Of a stretch of DNA of 64,000 nt, positions 26,057 to 35,032 are shown piece by piece. The position numbers were made by a program, and so were the translations under genes. The DNA is from Xanthomonas sp. XNM01 (lineage in GTDB: Bacteria > Pseudomonadota > Gammaproteobacteria > Xanthomonadales > Xanthomonadaceae), in NCBI RefSeq assembly GCF_014851915.1, contig NZ_JACVAP010000004.1:1-64000 (forward strand), given 5' to 3'. Numbering within the stretch: the stretch's first letter is position 1; each line of letters starts with the position of its first letter. The notes beneath the pieces were generated by a model. The model searched no databases, was not told the DNA's origin, and saw only the letters and a list, made by a program, of their open reading frames with translations.

Positions 26057-27250
26057 GTGAAGGTGCGTCGTTGCGTCCAGCTCTTTCTCGAGCCCAGGGA
26101 AGTCGTCGAGTTCGATCTCGCTGGGTTGTTCAGCGGTGGGGCGGGCGCCCGCCATCGTCTGGAGTGGGTCGCGCATGCGCCACACCTTGATGCACCCGTG
26201 GTGCTGGATGACGACATGCGCATCCATCTGGGAACCCTGTCGCCGGAACGTTGGGTTGCCGTCGATGCGCTGGCAGACTGGCCCGACGGCGTACTCGCCC
26301 GGTTGTTGGAGCACGGGCTGGTGCTGGCGGACAGCGGAAGCGCGTATGTCTTCGTCGAGGCGGATGCGAAAGTCCGTGCGGGACACTGGTGGGGACCTGC
26401 CGCGATGGTTCACCGCGCAGCGCGCTGGCGTGGTCAGGATGCTGCTGCCGCAACGGAGGCGGCCGGCCTGTCGAATGCCGAGGGCTTGAGAAGCAAGCTG
26501 GGGGCGCCGCCTCCGGCTGTGCGCGAGCGCTGTACCGCGGAGCAGCGTCACGCACTGCCGTTGCCTGCGACGGACGGCGCGTTCGACGTCCTGCTGCAGC
26601 GGCGGACGACGTGCCGCAACTTCGACCCTGAGCGGATGGTATCGGGTGAGATGTTCGCGGCGATGATGCATCGCGTTTTCGCGGCGCAGGCCTCCTGGCA
26701 GATGGATGGAGACACCGTGTTCCTGAAGAAGGGCAGTCCGTCGGGTGGTGGGCTGCATCCGACCGAGGCCTATGTGATCGTGCAGCGGGTCGAGGGCACG
26801 GCGCCTGGGCTGTATCACTACCATCCACTGGAGCACGCGCTTGAGCCGTTGGATCCGCCAGCGATGGCGCTGGCCGACCTGGCGCGGCTGGTCGTGGCCG
26901 GCCAGTACTGGTTCGCGGATGCGCCCGTGATCGTGGTCATGGCGGCCCGCTTCGAGCGTTGTTTCTGGAAGTACCGCAAGCATGCGAAGGCCTATCGGGC
27001 GATCACGATGGACGCTGGTCATCTGTCGCAGACGCTTTATCTGAGTGCCACCGAACTGGGCCTTGGTGCGTTCGTGACGTGTGCGGTCAACGAGATCGAC
27101 ATCGAGCAGGCGTTCGGTCTCGATCCGATGACCGAAGGGGTCATGGCTGTTTCCGGATTCGGCTGGCGCGCCGACACGATGGAGACTGCCGAATTCGATC
27201 CGCAGTGCAGGACCTGGCGTGCAGCGGCATCGGCGCCAGCGGCGGGGTGA
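26057..27250 (+). CDS. SagB-like peptide maturation dehydrogenase
   Basis: A 397-residue flavin-dependent dehydrogenase-like protein of the nitroreductase fold, related to the azoline oxidases (SagB/McbC). The catalytic half (about 175-385) shows LLQRRTTCRNFDPERM, the KGSPSGGGLHPTEAYVIVQR motif that is a SagB hallmark, GLYHYHPLEHALEPL, and AITMDAGHLSQTLYLSATEL. The first 170 residues match nothing I recognise and could bind the leader peptide. Translation starts at a GTG with AAGGGGGAGA before it. No cyclodehydratase (YcaO) gene is in the window, so the reaction it catalyses on the peptide is open. It matches what is annotated 'putative peptide maturation dehydrogenase' beside the modified-peptide family. 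Confidence 0.85.
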   Translation: MKVRRCVQLFLEPREVVEFDLAGLFSGGAGARHRLEWVAHAPHLDAPVVLDDDMRIHLGTLSPERWVAVDALADWPDGVLARLLEHGLVLADSGSAYVFVEADAKVRAGHWWGPAAMVHRAARWRGQDAAAATEAAGLSNAEGLRSKLGAPPPAVRERCTAEQRHALPLPATDGAFDVLLQRRTTCRNFDPERMVSGEMFAAMMHRVFAAQASWQMDGDTVFLKKGSPSGGGLHPTEAYVIVQRVEGTAPGLYHYHPLEHALEPLDPPAMALADLARLVVAGQYWFADAPVIVVMAARFERCFWKYRKHAKAYRAITMDAGHLSQTLYLSATELGLGAFVTCAVNEIDIEQAFGLDPMTEGVMAVSGFGWRADTMETAEFDPQCRTWRAAASAPAAG

Positions 27251-27339
27251 GCGTCTGATTCGCTGGCCGCTCTTACTCGTTGCGTTGCCACGTGGCTGGT
27301 GGCGTGGCGGATGCAGTACTGGAGCGGGATTGCGTCACG

Positions 27340-27370
27340 TCCGGAGTGCCGGTGATCGCCAGCACTCCGG
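27340..27370. terminator. Hairpin between convergent genes
   Basis: CCGGAGTGC (27340-27348) pairs with GCACTCCGG (27362-27370) across 13 bases. It lies between the convergent dehydrogenase and S9 peptidase genes and may serve both. Confidence 0.55.
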
Positions 27371-27378
27371 GGCGCGGC

Positions 27379-29460
27379 TTACTTCCTCACATCCTGCGTA
27401 TGCGACTGCAGCGCCTCGGCCAGGCCGGGCACCTTGTCGGCGCCGGTCGGCACGGTGATGCTGGAGCCGGTCAGTTCGCTGCCGATCGGTTCGACGCGGC
27501 CGCCCAGGCATTCGCCGAGGAAGCCTTCGGCCACGGCGTTGAACGCCTTGCTGTTTTCCGGGCGGTGGAAGCCGTGGCCTTCGTCGGGGAACAGCACGTA
27601 GGTGACCGGGATGTTCTTGGCGGTCATCGCGTTGACGATCTGGTCGCTCTCGTCCTGTTTCACGCGCGGGTCGTTGGCGCCCTGGCCGATCAGCAGCGGC
27701 TTGCTGATCGCGTCGACGCGGCTCAGCGGCGAACGTTCGGTCAGCCAGGCCTTGCCTTCCTCGGTGCGCGGGTCGCCCATGCGCCGCGCCAGCTGTTCGA
27801 AGAAGCTGGCCCAGTACGGCGGCACGGTGGCCAGCAGCGTGTTGAGGTTGGACGGGCCGACGATGTCGACGCCGCAGGCGAAGGTGTCCGGGGTGAAGGT
27901 CAGGCCGACCAGCGTGGCGTAGCCGCCGTAGCTGCCGCCCATGATCGCGACCTTGTCCTGGGTGGTGATGCCTTCGCCGACCGCCCACTGCACGGCGTCG
28001 ATCAGGTCGTCGTGCATTTTCGCCGCCCACTCGCCGTCGCCGGCGTTGGTGAACGCCTTGCCGAAGCCGGTGGAGCCGCGGAAGTTGACCGACAGCACCG
28101 CGTAGCCGCGGTTGGCCAGCCACTGGTTGTTGCTGCGGAAGCCGTAGGCGTCGCGCGCCCACGGGCCGCCGTGGACCAGCAGCACCAGCGGCACCGGTGC
28201 GTCGGCCTTGCCGTCGTTGTCGGCATCGGCGCCCGCGGGCAGGGTGAGGTAGCTGACCAGGGTGAGGCCGTCGCGCGACTTGATCTCCTGCGGCCACATC
28301 GGCACCAGCGGCTTGCCGTCCAGCGCCGGGCGGCCGGAGAACAGCCGGGTCAGTTTGCCCTCCGCTCCTTCGGCGCGGTCGTAGCGGTAATAGACCACCG
28401 GCGATTCGGCGGCCGAGTAGGTGACGATCCAGGTGCGGTCGTCCAGGGTGCGTGCGTTGATCCCGACTTCGCCTGGGCCGATCGCCTCCAGCGTCTTCAG
28501 GTCGGCGCTGATGCTGTCGCCCAGCGGCTTCCATTCCTCGCGCAGGTAGTTCACCGACACCGCCTGCAGCTGGCCGGTGCGCGGGTCGGACAGGCCGCCG
28601 CCGATGTCGGCGCGTGCGTCCTCGGCCAGCAGGCGGCGTTCGCCGCTGGCGGTGTCGATCGCGTAGACGGCCGAGGTGTCGCGGTTGCGCGAATCGGCCA
28701 GGTACAGCGTGGCGCCGTCCTGGGTCAGGCCCAGGGTGCTGGTGGTCATCACGTCCTCGAACGGGATGTCGTCCGACTTTTCCCAGCCGTTGCCGGCGCG
28801 CTTGAGGATGTCCATGCCGCCATCGGGACGCGAGCGGCTGGCATAGCGCAGCGTGTAGTCGCCGTCGGTGATGTAGCCGCCGATCTCGTGGGTGTTCTTC
28901 TCGACCAGGGTGCGCTGACCGCTGGCCAGGTCGACGGTGTACAGGTCGTGCCACTTCGGGTCGCGGTCGTTCATGCCGACCAGGATCGTGTCCGGATGCT
29001 GGTGGCTGACGCCGCTGACCATCGCGGTGGTCTTCGGGAACGGGGTCAGATCGCGGCTCTGGCCGCTGGCCAGGTCCACCGAGAACAGGTGGAAGTCCTC
29101 GTCGCCGCCGGTGTCGCGCAGATACAGCAGCGTGTCGGTGCGGTAGGACCAGAAGTAGTTGCGGATGCCGCGCGCCTTGTCGTCGGTGACCGCGCGGCCG
29201 GCGGACGGATCGTCGACCGGTGCGACCCAGACGTTCATCACCCCGTCGACCGGCGCGATCCAGCTCAGGTGTCTGCCATCCGGGCTGATCTGCACGCCGG
29301 CGCGTTCGGGGTTGCCGAACAGCGCATCGCGCGGAATCAGCTCGACCTCCTTCGGTGGTGCGGGCGTGGCCGCGGTGGTGGTGCCGGCGTCGTCCTTGCC
29401 GCCGCCACAGGCGGACAGGGCAAGCGCGAGGCTGGTGGCGAGCAGCAGTGGGCGGTGCAT
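27379..29460 (-). CDS. S9 family peptidase lipoprotein
   Basis: Serine peptidase of the prolyl oligopeptidase family, 693 residues, close to acylaminoacyl/dipeptidyl peptidases. The lipoprotein signal ends at LALSACGGG. An N-terminal beta-propeller (about 40-400) precedes the alpha/beta hydrolase domain, which shows LLVHGGPWARD, the nucleophile elbow GGSYGGYAT, the acid segment GQGANDPRV and the His in DEGHGFHRPEN. A GGAG ribosome site precedes the ATG at 29460. It lies next to the peptide-modification locus but is convergent with it, so a role in precursor processing is possible yet unsupported by gene order. Confidence 0.9.
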   Translation of the reverse strand: MHRPLLLATSLALALSACGGGKDDAGTTTAATPAPPKEVELIPRDALFGNPERAGVQISPDGRHLSWIAPVDGVMNVWVAPVDDPSAGRAVTDDKARGIRNYFWSYRTDTLLYLRDTGGDEDFHLFSVDLASGQSRDLTPFPKTTAMVSGVSHQHPDTILVGMNDRDPKWHDLYTVDLASGQRTLVEKNTHEIGGYITDGDYTLRYASRSRPDGGMDILKRAGNGWEKSDDIPFEDVMTTSTLGLTQDGATLYLADSRNRDTSAVYAIDTASGERRLLAEDARADIGGGLSDPRTGQLQAVSVNYLREEWKPLGDSISADLKTLEAIGPGEVGINARTLDDRTWIVTYSAAESPVVYYRYDRAEGAEGKLTRLFSGRPALDGKPLVPMWPQEIKSRDGLTLVSYLTLPAGADADNDGKADAPVPLVLLVHGGPWARDAYGFRSNNQWLANRGYAVLSVNFRGSTGFGKAFTNAGDGEWAAKMHDDLIDAVQWAVGEGITTQDKVAIMGGSYGGYATLVGLTFTPDTFACGVDIVGPSNLNTLLATVPPYWASFFEQLARRMGDPRTEEGKAWLTERSPLSRVDAISKPLLIGQGANDPRVKQDESDQIVNAMTAKNIPVTYVLFPDEGHGFHRPENSKAFNAVAEGFLGECLGGRVEPIGSELTGSSITVPTGADKVPGLAEALQSHTQDVRK

Positions 29461-30312
29461 GGGGTCGCTCCTTCGATGCCGGAATGGCAGGTGGCCCACG
29501 CTACCGGGAAAGCTCGCCGGCAATCGTTCGAAAGCCGTTAAAGCGGGACGTGACTGATGGGGGATGGCGGCGGGTGCGCGCACGCTGGCCGGGCGGGGAT
29601 GCCTGCCTGGTTCAGCGTGCAGGTCCGGTGTCGGGCATGCCGGATCGGCGCCGATGCGGCGAGTGCTCAGGTTCGCGTGGTGGAGGGATGCGGAGAACCC
29701 GTGCGTATCCCTGTAGGCGGCAGCCTGTGCATCGTTGTCGCAGCGTTTGATTGCAGGACTCGCGGTCGCGGCGAGGCCACTTCTGCCGAAGCCGTCTCGC
29801 TGCCAGCTTGCCGCGTTGGTGTCTTGCATCGCCTGTGATCTTGATCGGCGCATGCACGGGCGCTGCATCATGGTGATCGTCTGGACTGGGATCTTGCCCG
29901 CCTGTTCGACACGCCGTCTGCGTCGATGGCCGTGCCGCCCGTGATCGGCTTCGGCGGTTCAGCTGCATTGGCGAGGCAGTGATGGTGAGGGGAGTGGCCA
30001 GCCGCGAATGCGACGCAGAGGCGCACTCGACACGTCGGCGATGACGGGGAGACGTGTGGACAGGGCGTTCCGTTGTCGTTCCTCCACCGAGCGGGCGCTG
30101 GTCCACGGTGGAGCGAAGAGGCACGTCGACCCACACGAGCATCATGGTGCTGCGGCCCCCGGCCATCACTGGCAGGGACCTCGCTGGCGAGCACCGGCTG
30201 GTCGGTGCGGCAACGGTCGTCGGATCGCCCGTGGCGATGAACCCGACGCAGACATGGCGAGGCGACGGCACCCGACGAGGCGCTTGGGCATCTGCGCGAC
30301 CCTGCGCGCGGA
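29461..30312. other. Longest non-coding stretch of the window
   Basis: About 850 bases with no gene I can support in any frame; the open frames are fragmented and their translations look random. A 12-base palindrome (ATCGGCGCCGAT, near 29643) is present. The upstream part must contain the S9 peptidase promoter. It may be the remnant of a lost gene, but no domain is recognisable. Confidence 0.5.
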
Positions 30313-31818
30313 TCAGCCCTGCACGGCGTCCTGCGCGCGATAGCCGAGCGCTTCGGTCAGGTGCGCGGTGGCGATGCTGTCGGCGCCGGCGAGGTCGGCG
30401 ATGGTGCGGGCAACCCGCAGCACGCGGTGCATGCTGCGGGCGGTCAGCCGCAGGCGTTCGCTGGCGTGTTCCAGCAGGGCCTGGTCGGCGTCGGTGAGGC
30501 GGCAGCCCTCGCCGAGTGCGGCCGCGTCGAGGCGCGCGTTCAGTCGTCCGCTGCGCGCCTGCTGACGTTCGCGTGCAGCGGCCACGCGGGCCCGGATCGG
30601 ACCGCTGGCCTCGCCGCGCGGCGCGTCGGCGCGCAGCGCGGTGGGTGGCAACCGGGCAACCTGCAGGTGCAGATCGATGCGGTCCATCAGCGGGCCGGAG
30701 ATGCGGGCGAGATAGCGGCGGATCGCATCGGGCGTGCAGCGGCAGCGCGCCGACGGATCGCCTGCCCAGCCGCACGGGCAGGGATTCATCGCCGCGACCA
30801 GCTGGAAGCGTGCCGGAAACTCCGCGCTGCGCCCGGCCCGGGCGATGGTGACGCAGCCCGATTCCAGCGGCTCGCGCAGCGTCTCCAGCGAGCGGCGGTC
30901 CCATTCGGGAAGCTCGTCGAGAAACAGGACGCCGTTATGGGCGAGGGAAATCTCGCCGGGTCGTGGAGGGCTGCCGCCGCCCGCCAGCGCCACGGCACTG
31001 GCGCCATGATGCGGGGCACGCCATGGCCGCTGCTTCCAGCGTGCCGGTTCCAGTCCGCGCCCGCTGATGGACAGCACCGCGGCGGTTTCCAGCGCTTCGG
31101 CCTCGCTGGCATCGGGCAGCAGGCCGGGCAGGCGCGAGGCCAGCAGCGTCTTGCCACAGCCCGGTGGGCCGCTGAGCAGCAGATGATGGCCACCGGCTGC
31201 TGCGATCTCCAGGGCGCGCCTGGCCTGGGCCTGACCACGCACATCGGCCATGTCGGGCAGTGGCAGCGGGCCGGCGTCGGCATCCGCCTCGGCCCGGGGC
31301 AGGACGGTCTGGCCGCCGAGCCCGGCGCAGGTTTCCAGCAGCGTGCGCGCGACGTAGGTGTCGGCATCGCGGACCAGGGCGGCCTCGTTGCCGCTGGCGG
31401 CCGGGACCACCAGCCGGCGGCCGTCGCGCGTGGCGGCCAGCACCGCAGGCAGGATGCCGTCGACCGCGCGCAGCTCGCCGGTCAGGCCGAGTTCGCCGAG
31501 GAACTCGCAGCCGGCCAGCGCATCACGGTCGATCTGGCCGCTGGCGGCCAGGATGCCCAGCGCGATCGGCAGGTCGAAGCGGCCGCCGTCCTTGGGCAGG
31601 TCGGCAGGCGCCAGGTTGATGGTGATCCGCCGCTGCGGATACTCGAACTGCGCGCAGAGGATGGCGGCGCGCACGCGGTCGCGCGATTCGCGCACCGCCG
31701 CTTCGGGCAGGCCGACGATATGGGTGGAGGGCAGGCCCCCGGACAGGTGGACCTCGACCTGGACGGCCGGGGCGACGACCCCGGCGCGGGCGCGGCTGTG
31801 GACCAGTGCCAGGCCCAC
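30313..31818 (-). CDS. comM: ComM/YifB family AAA+ ATPase
   Basis: Magnesium-chelatase-like AAA+ ATPase; ComM proteins act as helicases that aid branch migration during natural transformation. The 501-residue protein has the N-terminal Lon-like domain (VQVEVHLSGGLPSTHIVGLP, NLAPADLPKDGGRFDLP), Walker A GPPGCGKT, Walker B VLFLDELPEW, the AMNPCPCGW Cys segment and DRIDLHL. It follows ubiK by 10 bases in the same direction, so the two are co-transcribed, an arrangement common in gammaproteobacteria. Confidence 0.95.
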   Translation of the reverse strand: MGLALVHSRARAGVVAPAVQVEVHLSGGLPSTHIVGLPEAAVRESRDRVRAAILCAQFEYPQRRITINLAPADLPKDGGRFDLPIALGILAASGQIDRDALAGCEFLGELGLTGELRAVDGILPAVLAATRDGRRLVVPAASGNEAALVRDADTYVARTLLETCAGLGGQTVLPRAEADADAGPLPLPDMADVRGQAQARRALEIAAAGGHHLLLSGPPGCGKTLLASRLPGLLPDASEAEALETAAVLSISGRGLEPARWKQRPWRAPHHGASAVALAGGGSPPRPGEISLAHNGVLFLDELPEWDRRSLETLREPLESGCVTIARAGRSAEFPARFQLVAAMNPCPCGWAGDPSARCRCTPDAIRRYLARISGPLMDRIDLHLQVARLPPTALRADAPRGEASGPIRARVAAARERQQARSGRLNARLDAAALGEGCRLTDADQALLEHASERLRLTARSMHRVLRVARTIADLAGADSIATAHLTEALGYRAQDAVQG

Positions 31819-31828
31819 GTGCGCCGGC

Positions 31829-32095
31829 TCAGTGCGGGGTGGGGCCTGGCTGCTCGAGACGCGCCTCGAGCACCTGCACGCTGCGCTCCAGCGCGTCGAG
31901 CTTCTCGCGGGTGCGCAGCAGCACGGCGCGCTGCACGTCGAACTCCTCGCGGGTCACCAGATCCAGCCGCGACAGGCCCGACTGCAGCGCCTGCCGGAAG
32001 CTGGCCTGCAGTTCGTCGCGGGAGTCGCGCAGGCCCGGCGGCAGCAGGTCGCTGAGGCGGCGGGCGAGGTCGTCAATCTGGTTGAGGTCGATCAT
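31829..32095 (-). CDS. ubiK: Ubiquinone biosynthesis accessory factor UbiK
   Basis: Small membrane-associated helper of aerobic ubiquinone synthesis (YqiC/BMFP family), 88 residues. The sequence MIDLNQIDDLARRLSDLLP and the C-terminal coiled coil (TREEFDVQRAVLLRTREKLD, then ALERSVQVLEARL) are characteristic. I chose the ATG at 32095; the longer upstream frame adds non-family residues. It sits just upstream of comM and is divergent from the P-II gene. Confidence 0.93.
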   Translation of the reverse strand: MIDLNQIDDLARRLSDLLPPGLRDSRDELQASFRQALQSGLSRLDLVTREEFDVQRAVLLRTREKLDALERSVQVLEARLEQPGPTPH

Positions 32096-32207
32096 CGGAA
32101 ATCCTCCGGCAAGGGGTGCAGCCTGCGCCGGTCGGGTCGGCGCTGGCATCGGCGTGCGGCGCGGCCGGGTGTCGGGAAAGTCCGACGACATGGGGCCCGC
32201 GCATTGA

Positions 32208-32633
<426 letters not shown>

Positions 32634-32895
32634 GCGCGCCGCATAGCCTCGGAACGGAGCGATTGCCGCTTCGGCGGGCCATGCCGCGGAGAAGCCGCTG
32701 GTCGCGTCAGCGGCGCCTCGCCAGGCCGTGCCCGTCCAGTGACCACGCGTGCAGCGTGCGCGTCATCGCATGACGACGTCGCTGGTCTGCGACACGCACG
32801 GCGGTAGGAAGCGTGGTCTTGATGCGCAGGGCATCTTCAGGCGACTGCGCAGCGGATTGCTTCCGCAGAGCCGTGCGACGCGGCCGGGCCCCGAC

Positions 32896-33561
32896 TCAAT
32901 GACGCCCGCGCAGCGCACCGTAGAAGCGCTTCCAGCCGAGCCGGATCGCGGTGACCCAGCCCGGATCGGCGACCGCCGCCGCGCGCAGCTGGCCGGGCGC
33001 GCGGCCGGTCAGGCGCTGCTCGATCTTCAACGCGTTGGCCAGGTCGCTGCGGCGCAGCTCGCGCAGCACCGGTGCGTTGCGCAGCCAGCGCGGCAGGTGC
33101 AGCGCGGCGGTGAAGTCGAGCAGGACCAGACGCTGGCCGTCGACCATCACGTTGGCCGGATGCAGGTCGTTGTGGGTGAAGCCGGCCGCATGCAGGCCGG
33201 CGACCGCGCCGCGCAGGCGGCGGAAGGTCTCGTCGTCGACCTGGCCTTCGCTGCCGAGCAGCTGGCCGGGCACGAACTCCATCGCCAGGGTCAGGCCACC
33301 GACGATCCCCAGCAGCATCGGCGCATGCGCCCAGCCGCGCAGCCGGCGCAGGGCGCGGGCTTCGCGCCGCACCAGCAGCCGCGCGAACGGTGCCAGCCAG
33401 GTGCGCCGATACCGGCCGTAGTCCTTGAAGACCGCCGGCTGGTCGTCGATACAGGTCAGGTAGACGTCCGGCTCGAGCAGGCGCTCGCCACGCTTGAGCA
33501 CACGGCTGGTCTGGGGGATGCCTGCGAGCAGGCCGACGGTGGAGATCGGAAGCGTATTCAT
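32896..33561 (-). CDS. InaA/RIO-type kinase-like protein
   Basis: A 221-residue protein of the lipopolysaccharide-kinase (InaA/Kdo kinase, RIO-like) group. It shows a short kinase fold: an N-lobe with VFKDYG (Lys for ATP), AMEFVPG as hinge, the catalytic loop FTHNDLHPANVMV with Asp and Asn, and LLDFTAA in place of DFG. No signal peptide or membrane helix is visible. I chose the ATG at 33561 (MNTLPIS). The substrate could be a lipid A/core sugar or a protein; neighbours (P-II, speE) give no clue. Confidence 0.82.
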   Translation of the reverse strand: MNTLPISTVGLLAGIPQTSRVLKRGERLLEPDVYLTCIDDQPAVFKDYGRYRRTWLAPFARLLVRREARALRRLRGWAHAPMLLGIVGGLTLAMEFVPGQLLGSEGQVDDETFRRLRGAVAGLHAAGFTHNDLHPANVMVDGQRLVLLDFTAALHLPRWLRNAPVLRELRRSDLANALKIEQRLTGRAPGQLRAAAVADPGWVTAIRLGWKRFYGALRGRH

Positions 33562-33672
33562 TCGGGCGGTGGTGCCCGTCGCGGCGGCTGCGGCGACGGG
33601 CGGACTGCGACAACGGTGCACAGGCTAAGGATTGCCTGGCACCGGGTCGACGCCACCGGAGGCGCTGGTCTG

Positions 33673-33689
33673 TTCCGTTTTTAACGGAA
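33673..33689. repeat. AT-rich hairpin downstream of speE
   Basis: TTCCGTT (33673-33679) and AACGGAA (33683-33689) form a perfect hairpin with a three-base T loop, unusual in this GC-rich context. It lies in the spacer between speE and the kinase gene and could act in termination or as a regulatory element of the kinase gene. Confidence 0.4.
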
Positions 33690-33708
33690 AACTAGCGATT
33701 TCAACGGC

Positions 33709-33734
33709 TTCCGCGATCCTGGATGGCCGCGGAA
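33709..33734 (-). terminator. Hairpin after speE
   Basis: TTCCGCG (33709-33715) pairs with CGCGGAA (33728-33734), 24 bases beyond the speE stop on the minus strand. It is probably part of its terminator. Confidence 0.4.
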
Positions 33735-33757
33735 ACCGAATTTCAGTACGCCGCGGT

Positions 33758-34609
33758 TCAGATTTCGCCGAGCGCTTCGGCCACGAACGGCGGCGCGACC
33801 AGCACGCCCTGGTGCAGGTGCGCGTTGTAGTACTTCGTCGGGAAGCCCTTGGCGGCGGCATCGGCCTGGCGGAAATCGAAGCCCTGGCCCTTGCGCGCCA
33901 GGGTCACGCTCCACCAGCCGGTCGGATAGCACGGCTGCGGGAACGGCAGGGTCTTGAAGGTGCTGAAGCCGGCCTTGCCCATCTCGTCGCGCATCGACTT
34001 GATCAGCTCCAGCTGCGCCAGCGGCGACTCGGACTGCTGGACCAGGATGCCGTCGTCCTTCAGCGCGCGGAAGCAGCTCTCGTAGAAGGCCTTGTTGAAC
34101 AGGCCCTCGGCCGGGCCGACCGGGTCGGTGGAATCGACGATGACCACGTCGACGCTGCCCGGCGCGCAGTTGGCCATGTAGGCGATGCCGTCGTCGAACA
34201 GCAGCTCGGCGCGCGCGTCGCCGTTGGCGTCGCACAGTTCCGGGAAGTGCTTTTCGGCCATCCGCGTGACCTGCTCGTCGATGTCGCACTGGGTGGCGCT
34301 CTCCACGCCCGGATGCTTGAGCACCTCGCGCAGGCTGCCGCAGTCGCCGCCGCCGATGATGACCACGCGCTTCGGCGCCGGATGGGTGAACAGCACCGGG
34401 TGGCTGATCATCTCGTGGTACAGGAAGTTGTCGCGGCTGGTCAGCATCACCGCGCCGTCGATCAGCATCAGCTTGCCCCAGTCGGTGGTCTGGTAGATCT
34501 CGATCTTCTGGAACGGCGACTGCACCTCGTCCAGCTTGGCGCTGACGCGGTAGCCGATGGCCGAGCCGGTCTGCTCGAAATGCTCGATGTACCAGTTGTC
34601 CTGGGTCAT
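33758..34609 (-). CDS. speE: Spermidine synthase
   Basis: Aminopropyltransferase that makes spermidine from putrescine and decarboxylated S-adenosylmethionine. The 283-residue protein has the nucleotide-binding motif GGGDCGSLREVLKH and the catalytic segment VIVDSTDPVGPAEGLF, plus DNFLYHEMISHP. The ATG at 34609 gives MTQDNWYIEHFEQTGSAIGY, the expected start. It is divergent from speA, so the two polyamine genes share an intergenic region. Confidence 0.96.
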   Translation of the reverse strand: MTQDNWYIEHFEQTGSAIGYRVSAKLDEVQSPFQKIEIYQTTDWGKLMLIDGAVMLTSRDNFLYHEMISHPVLFTHPAPKRVVIIGGGDCGSLREVLKHPGVESATQCDIDEQVTRMAEKHFPELCDANGDARAELLFDDGIAYMANCAPGSVDVVIVDSTDPVGPAEGLFNKAFYESCFRALKDDGILVQQSESPLAQLELIKSMRDEMGKAGFSTFKTLPFPQPCYPTGWWSVTLARKGQGFDFRQADAAAKGFPTKYYNAHLHQGVLVAPPFVAEALGEI

Positions 34610-35032
34610 GGAAGAGTCCTTGGTTCGGAGGGTTGCGCCCGGGAATCGGAGCGGTGGCCCTGGAGAGGGAGTGGCCGGACGGCGCGGGCGCGGATTGTAC
34701 CGGAAGCCCCGTGACACGCCGGCGCTCGCGGTCGGCAGGATGGGCGCTCGGCCGGTGCGCGGGAACGGTGGCGTCGGCGAGGCCATCGCGACCACCGTCG
34801 GCCCTGTCCCGCAGTGCAGAGAAGACGTTCAGCGACGCCACGGTCCTGCCTCACCTCGCCGCGCGCCTGCAGGGCCCGGGAACGTACGCCGTGCTCGGCA
34901 GCGACGCCGACCGCGCGCTGGTCCGCCGCATCCGCGCCACCGCCGGCGCGCCGTTCCACCGGCGTCCGTAACCTTCCGTCGGCGACGGGGGCGTTAGAAT
35001 GCACGCCCTTTTTGATCAGCCGAGCCCGCGCA
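34610..35032. other. Divergent speE/speA promoter region
   Basis: No gene is convincing; a plus-strand frame at 34633-34971 has no recognisable domain and poor upstream signals. The region must hold the promoters of the two polyamine genes. TAGAAT at 34995-35000 is a plausible -10 box for speA, though no -35 box is clear. Confidence 0.4.
34694..34699 (-). promoter_or_regulatory. Possible -10 box of speE
   Basis: On the minus strand this reads TACAAT, close to the sigma-70 consensus, 85 bases upstream of the speE start. No good -35 box accompanies it. Confidence 0.3.

Noticed and set aside
27379-29460. S9 peptidase as the leader protease of the RiPP-like locus
   Set aside because: It is a lipoprotein, convergent with the dehydrogenase gene and separated by a terminator-like hairpin; nearness alone is weak evidence.
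29461-30312. Possible decayed gene in the long gap between the S9 peptidase gene and comM
   Set aside because: No stretch in any frame resembles a known protein, so I describe it as non-coding.
34633-34971. 112-codon plus-strand open frame before speA
   Set aside because: No domain, no clear ribosome site and Arg-rich first half; only the last 50 residues look mildly protein-like.
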